Of a stretch of 64,000 bases of DNA, positions 17,901 through 30,750 are shown piece by piece. This DNA is from Tubiluchus corallicola (Eukaryota; Priapulida; Priapulimorpha; Priapulimorphida; Tubiluchidae): positions 84,804 through 148,803 of the forward strand of contig JAQGDQ010000526.1 of the NCBI GenBank assembly GCA_030141605.1. Direction: 5' to 3'. Position numbers and translations under genes: made by a program. The notes under the pieces are model-generated. The model was not told the DNA's origin. It saw nothing but the letters and a program-made list of their open reading frames with translations, and did not search any database. Numbering within the stretch: the first letter of the stretch is position 1; every line of letters starts with the position of its first letter.

Positions 17901-20900
17901 GGTTTTCTGCAAAAGAAATGCATAAAAATCTAATTAGCTTACTCCCCTTTTCTCACATTTTCAAGTTTTCACCTCTCGTGACTGCTCCCCGCATACTTCT
18001 GCATATGACACTACAATTTAGTGTACGTCAGTAATCCACATAAATGTGCCAAACGTATTAAAACCACTCTGGTATTTATAATGCCCGATTGCCAATGCAC
18101 TGTTATTAGTAGGTAGAAATAAATGAAAAATGTGAAATATTAAGCATATTAGAACAAAAATAAAGAATTAAAGGACTTACATGCTAGCTATTTGCAGACA
18201 AATCTTGTATTAGCAGTAACACTGCACGAGACTTGTAAATTTAAACTCCCATGCTGACGGCTAGACGCAGCCATTTTAACAGTCAATCTTTGAATAAGAA
18301 ATTTAAGCAAACTAAAATAGGTAAGCTTTTGGTGAGCTAGTGAGTTTTTTGGTACACACTGAAATAGCGAGCCAATGACGTTTAAGCAGTTTACACGAGC
18401 ATTTTAAATTAATAAGAATTTTCTTTTCTAGTTACATATGTTTTTCAAGCTGGTAAGCATAATATTTAATAATATAATTTTGTGTAGAAAGCGTATAAAC
18501 ATAATTATTAATTTTTCTTGACAGTATCCTTACCTTTAGTTGTGCAGATAGACACATGATTCTTTCTAAGAGTTGGGTAATAATAGTTATGAATAATGCA
18601 GCCACACGTTGTAAGCATTTTGTTGACAATGCAATTTTCGGTGCAAGCCTAAAAATGTTATCCATAATATTGTAAAAGTTCTTCATAAACAACAAGGACC
18701 GACAACAAGTACATGGTCCAGAAGAAAAATAAATTTCTTTAAAAAAATGCATCTATTTTAAAAGTTTGATCTAGGAACGAAAGTCACACAGCTATAAATT
18801 GATTTTATGATCTCATCGGAGAAGGCAGTTTAATTTGGGCATGCAGTGGACACACTGTTTTTCGTAATTATCAAATTCAAACAGTGAAATAAATATCACG
18901 ATTAAAGGTATTCCTTTCAGAAAGGAAAAGCTTTATATATTATTTATATTCACACCTTTTGAAAGTGCAACTCTTCCTTTTAAAATAGAGGCTGTTGTGC
19001 TGCTATGACTGCAAATGCTGTTCTCATGCAGCTAGGTCTTTTAGAGTATATTGCACTGCATTTGCATGAATGAGCATGCAATGTACTGCCGCACAGCAAT
19101 ATGTCCTGCTGCAGGGAGGGCAATGGTTACTATTAATGACACTTGTTTTCATCTTTTATGTTTCTATGTTTTGTAAACAACACAAATGTTGTCTGTTATT
19201 CAATCTACTTCAAAAAGAAATGTCTGCAACCGTTTTGATCAAAAAATTAATACAAATTGCCATTTTGGCAGTAGGCCTATTATTGGTACTGACGTATATT
19301 GTTACAATTATGTAAATATTTATATCTTGAGTGCATTTTACCTGATGATCAAACACATTTTACAAATAAAAGACTCAGTTTGAGCTAGACAAACAGAATA
19401 AAGGACTGACTGATTCTTAAAAGTTGAAGTACACTAATCCGAAAAATAATCATATCCGTTTCGCCATCATTCAATTTTAAAGACCTATTTGACAAACACG
19501 AATTTCAAAGGCACAATTTTGCAGAATTTTCGGGATGTGTCAACATCATCTGAATTACTAGTTTCTACACAAAGATATAACTCCGAATTTCATCCACATG
19601 AAAATGGAGAGCAACACCGTAAAACCTGCGAATATGAAAAAGTGGGGCAGTGTAAATGGAAAAAAAAGCATATAGAACCTAAAACCAATTTACGTGACAA
19701 TCTCTGTGCAGCACGCCACTTCCGAATCATTTCAGGAGATCTGGTTCTACTAATACTAACCAAGTGTTTTCTATTAAACAGGTAAGACCTAATTAAATCA
19801 AGTGCAGTGCTATGTGACACCTGCTGTGAAGTCTGCTCAGAAGCACGCCAAGCGGCTGACAAATCCAATGTTAAAAGCGCAAAAGCTAATGCTTGCTCCA
19901 TTTGTTGTAATAGCAAATTTTTGTTTGAGATGAATATGCTAATTTGTTTGATTAATGAACATGTCAACGCTCTAAAGTGATGCTCTTTTCCGAAATTTTC
20001 TAGCAAACAATTGTCCAGTGTAATTAAATGCCTCTCCTACAGGAACAACAAAAAAGTAAAGCCTTGTCTGTGACACAGCTCGGTTGCTAATGCTGTTAGG
20101 TTCAAATAATCTTTGACGCTTTCATTATAATCACCATTGGTTTAAACTCTAAAAAGTTCATTGAAATATTTGTTCAAAGAAAGAAAACAAGAGAAAGGAG
20201 ACCAAAAAAGAAAAGAAGATGCAAGAGGAAGATAAAAAAGTTAATGATTTGCAGTAGTACTACAAAGGGACATGGCCAGGTTTGAAAGTTAAGGTGAGCA
20301 AGCACGTTATAATGATAACAGTGACACGTGCCAGGCAATAATTAATGCATTGATTATACATTTTAATTTTGTGTCTAAAATCAACACAGGGGGAAGACAC
20401 AACATTAAAGGAAGTATATAATTGCTATTTTGTATTTAAAATAAAACGCAAAAAAAGTTTTACAGTAAGCTCTTAGATCTTATAATACAACAAAAACGTG
20501 TCTGTTATTATTATTATTTGCAAAAATGAAATTAAGAGTTAAAAAATTGTTAAACAGGATTGTTAATTCTGAAAAATGTGCTTGGGGGAGCGATAGCTCT
20601 CCTTGCTCCTATAAAGGCAAAAGCAAATTTAGACAAAATGGTTTATTCAGACTTCATACCTTAGTGTTGTACTGTTCTTCAGGAAAAAGGGTAACATTAT
20701 CATAAATATCACTTCCATCAGTGCAATTGCCATAAGGAATTTTCTCCAAAGAGACATTTGTCTGAAATATAAATCTGCAGATTGTAAAAAAATCTCCGTG
20801 TTCGTAAGTAATTGATATATACATCATATATCATGTGTTTCATAAGTTTACCTTTATTCAATTTAAATGTCTGATAAAAAAAACAAGAGGCAGTTATAGC

Positions 20901-23276
20901 CTGAATCACTCGCTATTTTCAATGTAAATCACTAAAAAATTAATTTCCAACTGTGATGTTGAGAAAGGTTTATTTTACCATTGTAAGACCAGAAACTGTT
21001 GCATATCCAGGTTGAATGTCGAAGCCACTTTCTGCTGGAAAAGGTGTGTTCCCTGGATTGTGAATCACCACGTGGACTCCAGATTCACTAACTGATTTCA
21101 GATAATCATATACATTGAGAAAAAGAGTCACGGATAACCCTAGCAAGAATAAAGTTAATGCTGTTTTTGTTACGAATCTTTTTTGCATACAGTACAGTAA
21201 TTTCAAATTCGAGAATTATCGTTAAAAGGTGCTTTAGAAACATTAAATGGGCTTACTTGTGGAGCTCTGAAAATCAACGAAATTTTTGTAATTTGAAACT
21301 TATAGTGCAAAAAGTCACCTATTGTACCCGTCATTACCTTTATTTGCTCCTGCCCTTCTCACACTTCGTGTTTTAGTAGCACGTGGTGTGTTGCTATATC
21401 CATCATTGAATGTAAAACATCTGCCAAAACTTGGGTCATCTATTGCTTTAAATTCCCTGTAAGAAGTTACACAGACTATACCTAGCACACTACAGAAGTT
21501 TATTGAACTACTACGAATTTATTTTCACACATCAAAATACAATATCATACACATTAACACATTAATAAACTTTAAATAAAATGATTTAAACAAAATTCGT
21601 TGATGTTTAAAGAATGAACTGAAATGAATTTTCTTTAATTCCAATTGATAAAATTATCATCTCTGTAGTGCTTTATCGTTAGTGGCGATCGATGAGTGAC
21701 TGTGGTGACTGACAGTGTAAAATTATTCTGATTACTAAATCTGTGTTTTTATTTAATGGTTATTAAAAGCAGACCTAATTCTTTCAAAAGCTGTACAAAA
21801 TTTATTTTGCACAATGAATAAAAACAGCATTTAGGCAGAACTGCAATAGTATATAATTGTTTACTGTGACTAGTTGATGTTTCATGGTTTATTCCATCGT
21901 GTATAAGCAAATGCAGCACCGCCACGCCATTGCGACGACTTGTGCACTGATGGTGCATCACATTCTTTGATTTGTAAAACAGAAACAGAAGACAAGATAT
22001 CAGCTGTTTTATCGTGTTCGCAATTTATCATCAGCATTTTATGATAATTTTAGCATATAGCGAAATATTCAGGTTATTATAATTTTTACAAAATGCGATA
22101 GTTATTAAAAAAGTAACTTCAGTAAATCTCTTAGTGATTACAACTGAAGTTCAGCAGCGAACGAACTTTTGCTGATATTTGGGGAAAGAAGTCGGCGTTC
22201 CGAATATTCGGTGCATCCCTAGGACCCAATTGGAAAGGAGCAAAAACAGAACATAGTGAGAAAAGACACTAGAGAAAGGTAAAAGAATCTGGCAGAATGT
22301 AAAAAAGAGCATAACTCTTGCGAATGTTACACAAATGAAAAACTAAATAAAATTGGAAACTACTTTGATATGTCACAAGCAACGCCCATCCAAGTGCAGT
22401 TAATGATAAATTGCTGTGGCGAGGCACTAACAATGTCTTTTAGTGTTATGTTCGTATTAACTTTCATCAGAACCTCTGCAACATCAGCAATTTCCTCGTC
22501 AAAATACACTACAGTTTTCACATAATCACCGTCAGTCTGGAAAAAATTATAAAATAAAATTTTAAGGAATATACTAAGCTTATAGCTTGCTAAGTTTGTT
22601 TGTGTACAATATCTGAATTGTCTAGACAAATAAAAAATTCAATGTCAAACACTGCCTCTATTATTTAGTTCTTAATTAACTATACCTTAATTACTGCAAC
22701 TGTCAAAAGGTGTGTGATTTAATTAAACTGACCAGGGTCAACTTAACAGGAATGTACCACTCTATGCAGTATATGCTGTTGCAACCTAAAATGTAAAAGT
22801 TACCAATTTTGTAAAAAAATCTTACCCACTATGGGGTAAAAGCAATGTTTTTGTCAAAAATTTTCCTCCTTTGCAAAAAAAAATTACATCACTAATTTTG
22901 GAAAAGCATTAACAACTTTTGTCAAAACAGTATTTTTGCATTGTAGTGTTCTGACTTGACTGTCTTTTATAGCATAAGTAATTGGTAAGAAACAAATGCA
23001 GATATTAAAATTTCACTCTCATTTCTGTAAGGTACAGCAAACTCCAGCTAGTTCTGACATGTTTTCACGCGTTCTGTTGGGTTACGATTCTCTTCTTATC
23101 CAGGTGAGTAGTATCTAATGGGGGTTCTCTTGCGATACTCAAATAATTGATGTAACTGTTATCACTGGAAATAATTACTAAGTAAGACATACATCATTTT
23201 ACACAATTACTATCAAGAAATTACATTTTTACATTATCACATATGTATATGTAGGTATTATCACGAAGGTCTGAGT

Positions 23277-23373
<97 letters not shown>

Positions 23374-26300
23374 CACAAACAAAATACTTAAAAATATCAT
23401 TATGGTACATTTTGAAAATGATGTTATGAAGCAATTAATACATACAAATAACAAATTCAAGTAGTTTATTGCTGTGAAATTATGAATATCACCTGCACAT
23501 GCAATATTGTGGTAAAGTTATTGCGGCACAGGCTTCAATAAAAAATGTGTTTATTTTTATAAAAACATCAGTCTTAGTGCATTAATTTTTCACGTTGTCT
23601 CAATGCGATATTCAAATACAAATTCTGTAAGTTTGGATTCTTGGATTTAAATTCAAATATCGAAAAATCTTATGATATCTCATTACCAGATTCCTGGAAT
23701 ATTTATACTACTGTCTCGTGTGGAACTGTGTTATCGCAATATTCATGATGACAAAGTATTGTACTCTATTGTGCCATCATGATCATGTAATTCCCGTGCT
23801 GCATGTATTTTGATATCTGGTGTAAATTAATGTGCAAAGGGACAATACTTAATACAAGTGGCAAGTTTTACAAAATCGGTTATTGGTGTTTTTACAAAAT
23901 TGGTGGCTAATCTTTTTTTGCAAAAGCTGGAATTTTTTAACAAAAAAGTCACCCCTACTTTTTGTAGTGACAGGATTTTACAAAAGTGGCTACTATACTA
24001 TTTTTGTAGAAATGGTATATTTTACAAAAGTGGTTGATGTTTTTACAACATTAGTGACCTAGTTTTTTTACAAAGGGGGGAATTTTTCGACAAAAAAGTA
24101 GCCTTTGCGTTTACAATAGTGGGCAAGAGTTTTTACAAAATCAGTGACCTTTTCATGAAAGTGGTTACTTTTTTTACAACAGTGGTTAGTTTTTTTACAA
24201 AAGTGGTTAGTTTTTTTACAAAAGTGGTTACTTTTTTTTACAAAAGTGGTGGTCTCTTACAAAATTGGCAATTTTTATATTTAAGGTTGCTACATATTTA
24301 AACTCGTGTCACCTTTGCATCATATTTACTTGCAATATTGAATACAATTCTTTTTTAGATATACTGCTTCATCGTGATCAGGACGAAATGTCTACATCTG
24401 TTTTTGAGAAGAATACGCTTGCAGGTCTGTGTGCTGATTTTGAATCTTTCGCTTGCAAACAGTTTAAAGGCAAATATTATTTGAACTTTAGTACACAGAT
24501 CTTTTTGTATTTCATCAACATATCAGATATTTCAGGAAAAACTTACTACCGTGAAAAGTTTTTTCAATTTCTAACGGGTTTCCAATGTGGTTAATTCGCA
24601 ATCAAAAATATCTTGATAAAGTTTCTTCCAAAAGAAATCACTGCACTGTCTGTTTCCAAAAAATGGTGTATTTACCTATTTTAGTTCACTGATCCTCAGT
24701 CTTTGCAAGTGAAGAACAAAATTAGTCCTATGGTTGAGCAACATTACCCTCATATTCAATTTGGCCATTTTTGGGCTTTTTCTTTCCAATATTCAAAGCA
24801 CATTCTTACAGTCTGGTGTTGTTTACAGATTTTAGATAGCAGCTCTAATGCTGCTTACCATGTTAAAACATCCAGACATTTTAAAGACAAAATGTGTGAA
24901 CATCTGGGATTTCCTGTAAAACAGGCAAGAAACTAAAACTTCCTCCTCAATCTAGCATTTATCATCATATTTGTGCTTTTAGCCACAAGGCTGATTTCAA
25001 TCATTTCAGCAGTGTGACCTGAGCTACAAATAACTGTTACCTATTAACAAAAGAAAGCTTATCCATGTACCATAACAAGCCTTCTCTTAGTGTACAATGC
25101 AGTTCAATTCCCTTAACCTTGTTTTCAAATACCTAGCTAAAACGTAACTGAGTATCTTTTTCTGCAGGCCTGTTTTTATTACATTTTTGGAATTCTTGTA
25201 GATACATAATTAATGAATATTTGTACTGTAGATTCTGCCTGTAAAACTGGTTGTTGTTTATGTAGTCAACCACACAGAAAATGACTGCTAGACTCTGCAT
25301 AACATATTTGTAACGTATTTTATATTTTAAAGTTTTGACAAAAGTTGTTTCTTTCGATAACTTTAATATATATTGCTAAAGTTGTATCTTTGCACAATTG
25401 GACTTTTACACATTAGTGAACATTCTGCAGGAAAACAAAACGTCGTGTTAATATGTCAGAATTAAAAAATGAAATTCTTAATGTTCATTATCTATTTCCA
25501 GTGTAACCTTTGCTGCTATATTTTTCCAAAAACATAATCTACGTATTTCACTAATTTATCAGTTCACTGCTAACGAACGACCTGCTAGTTTATTCGAAAT
25601 TGTGCACCAAGTTGCCTTCGCACACCTGAGTTTACAATTTACCTGTGTGACCCAGTTAATTTAATTCTTATAGAAGCTGAAATAATGATTGAGATGAGAT
25701 GTTTGAGATGACAATTTTCTGGCAATTTTGTTTCATTATTTTGTTATAAACTAATAAACTAATTAACAATGGGGCAAACACAAGTGATCTTTTGAGCTAT
25801 TTCAGTTGATAATAATCAACTTCTGCAATATTCTGTTATTTCCCCATGTCGGGAGTTTACATTTAACAACGTACACATGGAGTTTACTGGTGTATGAACT
25901 CTTATGACATCTGAAAAAACCTAGCATGTCATATATACAAAGTACATGCAGATGTGTTTGCATGCAAGGCGGTATCATTGAGAATATCAATAAGACTAAC
26001 TACTCTTTAGTAAATTTAGATCAGAAAAGGTTTGATCGGAAAAGCACAGGCACTAAAAGGAGAAACAGCTCAAGATTCATGTACAAGCCAAGAATCTGCT
26101 TGGCTCCTTTCGTTCCACACAAACCACACGACTTAAAGCTAAAGAAACAGACTGCTGTGTCAACAACAACAATGAAAAAAAACAACAATCGTTTATTGAA
26201 AAGGCTGACTTACCCATGGGTGGTAATCATAAGAATTGTATTCATCTGAATCATCTGTTACATTTGCAGTTAGATTTTGTTCTTGGAGGTATTTTGATGA

Positions 26301-26576
26301 AGACACTGGGTTTTTGTTGCAAACTGTCACAGCAGGAAAGTTCAGCTTACCGTCGTTGCGCACACCTATTGTAACTGTTTTGGGGGAACTGTTAAACTTC
26401 ACAGCAATTTGATAAACCTGTGTACCACTATAAACAACTACACCAATAAACAGAAGTATCCATATTAATCGAACTGTCACATGCGCAGAGAAAAAAGCTC
26501 TGTATATTCCATGAGCAGAAGTGCTAGCAGCAAAATACTGCAAGGGTTTATTCAACGGATCATCCATAATTAACAA
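11813..26576 (-). CDS. DEG/ENaC (ASIC/FaNaC-like) cation channel, copy 1, 3' end probably broken
   Basis: Twelve exons match copy 2 one for one: 26576-26214, 22536-22364, 21456-21338, 21139-20979, 20761-20660, 18648-18534, 17906-17837, 17582-17525, 17165-17069 (no AG acceptor), 14373-14310, 13423-13348 and 11988-11813 (13 bp shorter). Exon 1 gives the HG motif before TM1, TM1 itself and FPAVTVCNKN after it. Exon 4 gives SGVHVVIHNPG and PFP. Exons 6-7 give the cysteine-rich region (TTCGC, DCNCRLPC). Exon 11 gives DNFVKLNVYYMDLSY before TM2. The family forms trimeric sodium-permeable channels gated by protons, peptides or force; the ligand cannot be told. Exons 1-8 keep frame. The last part carries two lesions, so the locus is a recent pseudogene or makes a product without TM2. 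Confidence 0.85.
15397..16176. repeat. 39-bp minisatellite, 20 units
   Basis: Twenty head-to-tail 39-bp units (GTCCACATCCAGCACC start each) lie in the intron between copy 1 exons 9 and 10. Units differ mainly at two sites, CCAGGTC/CCACGTC and TCCCG/TCCTG; one has CTATG for CAGTG. The first six or so alternate G and C, a 78-bp higher-order pattern. The last eleven are uniform at that site. Because 39 is a multiple of three, three forward frames and one reverse frame stay open. The reverse frame (16191-15244, 315 codons) has ATG, 20 copies of a 13-residue unit (TMMCTDLVLDVD plus R or G) and a unique 50-residue Lys/Leu-rich end. The array is absent from copy 2. Confidence 0.95.
16893..16928. repeat. 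TA-rich microsatellite
   Basis: A short run of TATA with TG interruptions lies in the copy 1 intron 9 region. Confidence 0.8.
17069..17165 (-). pseudogene. channel copy 1, exon 9 lacking an AG splice acceptor
   Basis: By alignment to copy 2 exon 9 (37491-37590) the coding block reads NFLKTMFRRACMSEEF and keeps phase (97 bp versus 100 bp). The intron before it ends TTTCTAC where copy 2 has TTTTTTCCAG. No in-frame AG is available. The nearest AG inside (CATGTTCAG) leads to TGA within six codons. Skipping this phase 0-to-1 exon shifts the frame. The donor after it (GTAAAAC) is intact and identical to copy 2. Confidence 0.65.
22781..24290. mobile_element. fold-back-type element with iterated inverted termini in copy 1 intron 1
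   Basis: The left end begins GCAACCTAAAATGTAAAAGT and the right end finishes with the reverse-complement pattern, AATTTTTATATTTAAGGTTGC. Inside each end are degenerate tandem units around ACAAAAGTGGTTACTTTTTT, in opposite orientation on the two sides: about 22795-22945 on the left, about 23860-24270 on the right. The left block reverse-complemented aligns for over 100 bp with about 24045-24150. The middle holds an (ATT)n microsatellite and no gene. The equivalent intron of copy 2 lacks all of this. The arrangement resembles fold-back elements, whose long inverted ends are built of short tandem repeats. Confidence 0.65.
23277..23371. repeat. (ATT)n microsatellite
   Basis: About 31 uninterrupted ATT units lie in the centre of the fold-back-type element. 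Confidence 0.97.
24291..25355 (+). other. rest of the copy 1 intron 1 insertion, unresolved open frames
   Basis: Alignment of intron 1 between the two channel genes breaks at about 22781 and resumes near 25360, so this segment is also inserted relative to copy 2. Two plus-strand frames (24265-24594, 24703-24936) have protein-like composition, for example SSNAAYHVKTSRHFKDKMC. I recognise no family. They may be remains of a transposon gene associated with the fold-back ends. Confidence 0.35.
26214..26576 (-). CDS. channel copy 1, exon 1 (N-terminus, TM1)
   Basis: The exon has 121 codons from ATG to donor GTAAGT, phase 0. It begins MLIMDDPLNKP; a second Met three codons later could be the true start. 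It shows STSAHGIYRAFF (the HG gating motif), TM1 (about residues 35-60) and KLNFPAVTVCNKNP, the diagnostic post-TM1 motif. The exon end is Asp/Tyr-rich and differs from copy 2. Confidence 0.9.
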
Positions 26577-26929
26577 CGCAAAAGCCCATGTGCATTAAGT
26601 TTATAATGGTATCGAGGTATAACGCCTGTTCATTTAATTTTACAGCAAAAACTGAATAACAAAAGCAACCAACTAACTACCAAGATATAACGCCCTATAC
26701 CCAAAGCCAATTTTATAGTGCCTCATTTTTCAACTGCCAACAGTTCATCATAATTAGTTGAGATGGATACACCAGGGGTTGTCTAGCAATATGATTAATA
26801 TGGCCATACTGGTTTCATAAATAAAACAGCTGCAGTTGTATATATAGGTATATGCACATAGGTTCATAAAAGGTATATGCATACACCAAAACAAAGACTA
26901 GTACTGGCCTAAGAGCTGTAGTAAATTAA

Positions 26930-27712
26930 AACTTTGGCTTATGTTGTCATAAATGAATAGCAACAAACGTATACTATTAATGAATTTTTGATAATGTCAA
27001 AGTAAAATAAATTACAAATATATATAAATATACACTGCTTATATTTTCCAGTTGTAAATGCATTTAAACACCAATTGTAAAAACGGACAACAAGATTGTA
27101 TTCATTTGGTCATATACGAATATAACTATTTCTGTAAAAAAAAACTTAAGCAAAAGACAGCCACTGACTAATTAGTTAATTCATGAAGTCCATGTTTCAT
27201 TAGTAGAAACTCAACTACGAAAATTAGTCGAATCAAAAGACCAGAATTGACAATTGACTTGTGCACTGAGACACGACTTACTTACAAATCTCTGCATTAG
27301 TTTTTAGTCAGCTTTTAACATCAATGTTTACAGTCTTGCATCAAATGAACTTGTACGTTGCATCAAATGAACTATACCCTATATAATTCTGTGAACACTC
27401 AAATTTTTGTTTTATTGCAGTCTTTTACTTCAAACACCAAGCGTTTTAAATAGTATTCCATAGCAACAGTGTTTGCTATAAATGAATTTTTGATAAAGTA
27501 TAAACAATGTTTAAATTTTTTGCTTAATACAATATGAATTCATTTAAATAGTTGTAAGCATGCACAGGAATACCGTATTCCTTTGGCCATATACTTACAT
27601 AATAATTTCTATAGAAAAACTAAAGCAAAGGACGGCCACTAACTAATCAGTTAATTAATGAAATCTACATTCCATCTGAGGAATGTGTTAGTAGAAAATC
27701 AACTACCAGATA
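26930..27712. repeat. internal direct duplication upstream of channel copy 1
   Basis: About 26940-27235 and 27475-27705 share the order TATAAATGAAT...TTTTTGATAA, CATTTAAA, a TTTGG(T/C)CATATAC block, AAAGACAGCCACTGACTAAT (second copy AAAGGACGGCCACTAACTAA) and a TAGTAGAAA block. A single related segment lies at about 47820-47940 upstream of copy 2. So the doubling may be specific to copy 1. Confidence 0.6.
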
Positions 27713-28679
27713 GAATTTACAAATACTGGATGGTTAACCAATATAATCCATGACTTACTATTAATTTTCTAAAAAGACTGAGAAAGTAACGAAAACAAGA
27801 ATGAAATAGGTAAAAAATAAGCAAACTGTGAAGGGTGTGCTGCAATTAGTATTGGCAACCCGTAAATAGAAACTTATTATGAGCAATTTTGACATAGCTT
27901 AAAAATTCAAATTATCAATTTTGCAAACAAGTTTATACAATATTAACAAAATACAAATTTTTTGCGTGCTCAACAATGCTGTCCTCTCTTGTGTGTGAGA
28001 GTTGATTGATTATGGAAAGCTTGCAAACAGCTAATTAATTATCGGTTTTGATGAGCCTCGTAGATTTGTTTCACTCAATTTTATTATACACGTAGTTTAC
28101 GATATTGATTTTCACGCTAAAGGTAAATTATATGGCGTTATTAAACTCGTGCTAAACCCACGTAATATTACATTCCGTGTAATATTTATGTATGAGATTA
28201 GCGTACGCACATTTCATAGTGGGTGTGATAGACAAATACCACCTTTTCTGTTTTAGTGTATTCATTTAGTGCGTAATCATTAGTGTACTCATGCTTCGTG
28301 AGACTGTTATTCGTGAGAATGAAGCCCGATTTTGGCAATTTGTTGTTGTGTCTAATTTTACACAGAAAATCTTGCATGTTACATGTCAATATAATCAGGA
28401 AATAACAGGCGACACCTAGCCATAAAAACAAAAAGTAGCCCTCAAAACGCATCAATGATAAAAAATACGTATGATCCTTTTTTTATTGTTATACGACATT
28501 TTTTGTTTTCTATAACACCATCAGGAAAACAAAACAACTTAGTTATAGTCAAAAAGAAACTCTGACAATTGTATTTTTGTATGTAATAATTATTTATGCT
28601 ATTACATAAAACAGTGTTACAAATCAAAGCTTCTGTTGTGTCAAACAAAGAATTAGAAAGGGTGTTTCTGTTAGGAGAA

Positions 28680-29650
28680 CTGGACACTGCTGAAAAGTGG
28701 CAGCACTTAGTTACAATCTACAATACGAACACTGACAAGAAAACCTGTATAGATTTGATATAGAAGCACAAAGTGAGGTACAGTGTGCATTAAATTTTAG
28801 ATTTAATAGCTTGAAAGAGCAGTTATCGAAGCGTTTATGACGCTGCTTCATTAAAGAAAAACAGGCCAGTTCCTATCCTACAAACATGGAATTGGAGAAG
28901 TAATCTGTTGGCAATAGCTCGTGCATCCTGCAAATGGATTTCGCCGAGAACCATAAATGCCTTTACGAAGACGAATACAATTAGCCCAGTACCATCAAGG
29001 GCAGCTCTCTATTTACTCCATAATGATGTACCCTGCAGAGAAGAGCCTCAATTATGTTAATTGTTACCAGACAACAGAGATGACAAATTAGCTGTTGCCG
29101 CATATTATATCCGACATGTTGAGGTTTAACAAAAGCCGAGTCGCCAAAAGTAGAAAGATTGTAGAAACAGTAAATATAGAGGTTGGTGCATTAGGCCAAT
29201 TTACATGCTTGCCTTCCTTCAAAGGTTAAAAGATAGCTACAACATCGAGTTGGCATGGAGCTACTTCATAGCGAGCCATTGGACAAGCCCAACGATGCTC
29301 TAACAGGAAATATAAAAAAAACTGCTCACAGAATCATTACAGTTTATAGTCATAATATTACTCATGTGTTTGGCTTTTAGCAGGCGGTTTGAGATGCATA
29401 TAACATCTGGATAATATTGATAAAAGAAAAAAAAGGGTTATAAGAATATAGATTTAGAGCAGTTATGGATTGTACCGAACCTTTCATGGTGCAATGGCAA
29501 CCCATTACGTGTAACTACAAAGCAAAAACGCAATCGAGATGATGAACTATGGCAACATTGAAATATCAAAAATTCGAAAGATGAAATATTTGTCAAAATA
29601 AACACAGAGTCTAAATCTTCAACGCCATGTAAAATGATGTTAAAAAACCC
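28680..29650 (+). pseudogene. decayed transposon-like gene fragment
   Basis: Near 28934 the plus strand reads MDFAENHKCLYEDEYN and then a stop. The next bases in another frame continue with a Gln-rich stretch. A DFAEN...ED/QDE motif followed by Gln-rich residues is one I associate with repeated, uncharacterised proteins of invertebrate genomes, likely of transposon origin. A second fragment near 29462-29610 (LWIVPNLSWCNGNPL) may belong to it. Stops and shifts show it is dead. The family identification is from memory and weak. Confidence 0.3.
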
Positions 29651-30574
29651 GCGAGGGCATGTCTAGGTTGAGGGTGTGACAGACCAACGACAGTATCTGG
29701 TAAAGTATGGATTCAGTGCATGAGGTGGAGTCACAACTTACGTGCTGGAGATGAAAGCGTTAAAGCTGTTGTATTTTGTGTGAAAGATGTTTTTATTGTC
29801 ATCAAACAAAATTGACAAGTTCTTGTTAAATTTAATTGAATGCTAAATATCGCTTTGTATCAGTTTGTGTTATTTTAGGCTTAATTATCTATCTTTGTTT
29901 ATTCAGACAGACGTTTGACGGATGCAAGATGCGCTGTTTTTCGATACTGCCGAGTGAACAAAACATTTTAGCAAAGAACATAGAATGGCTGCTTGATGTT
30001 TGCAGAACTCTTATCTCTTAGCAGGCACCCAGATAAAAATCTCAGATTGCCTGAACCCACTCCTATAGCTTACATACTATACTGGTTAAGTTTCACTTCC
30101 CTACTTTGCCAATTTTTGGCTGCCGACTAGTTTATGCACATAAAGACAAAGCTTGAGTTACAGAGTGGATCCTGGGAGTTGGGAAAACGTTACACCGTTT
30201 TCTACAGCGAAGTGATTAAATACTGGGTTATGGGTCTACTTACAGTTTCATATCTTCAGTCGCGACAGATCGTAAGAGCGAGATGAATATTGTGGTTATA
30301 CCTGCATATGCCAACGTTTTTTTAGATGCCAGAATGCATTTTAATGCATTTTATATAGACCTTATCTGCCAATGTGGAACTATTTTGAAGATCGAGTGAG
30401 TGAAATACCTAGTATCAGAAATATCTAAAAATTCATACTTGATAGCCGAAATGTTCCATTCCACTGGGGTTCTGCATAGAGAGTACGTACATACACTAGC
30501 TACAGGATTAGATAATATTGACTGGAATGTAGCTAATAGTAGTTTTGATTACTTCATTTTACAAGTTTTATTTC

Positions 30575-30750
30575 AAAGAATAAACATTGCGTATCATACA
30601 AAGAATAAACATTAAGTATCATGTAAAGAATAAGCATTAAGTATCATATAAAGAATAAGCATTAAGTATCATACATGGAATAAACATTGAGTATCATACA
30701 AAATATGACCATTAAAAATCATACAAAGATCAAACATTAAGTATCATGCA
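30575..30750. repeat. minisatellite at the 3' edge of duplication unit 2
   Basis: Units of about 24 bp (AAAGAATAAACATTAAGTATC and variants) correspond to the array at 10975-11132. The downstream sequences align too (TTATTGTGAAACATT, GTGTGTCAAAATCATTAC). Confidence 0.8.

Larger units (their letters stand above)
26577..30574. other. spacer between the two channel genes
   Basis: It contains the upstream region of copy 1 (about 26577-28630), of which the part from about 28080 aligns with 49560-50240 upstream of copy 2, and a unique stretch (about 28680-30570) with a decayed element. No promoter motif can be named with confidence. Confidence 0.5.

Noticed and set aside
29836-30021. 61-residue frame with an N-terminal hydrophobic helix
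   Set aside because: It is short and lies in decayed spacer sequence with no supporting motif or splice context.
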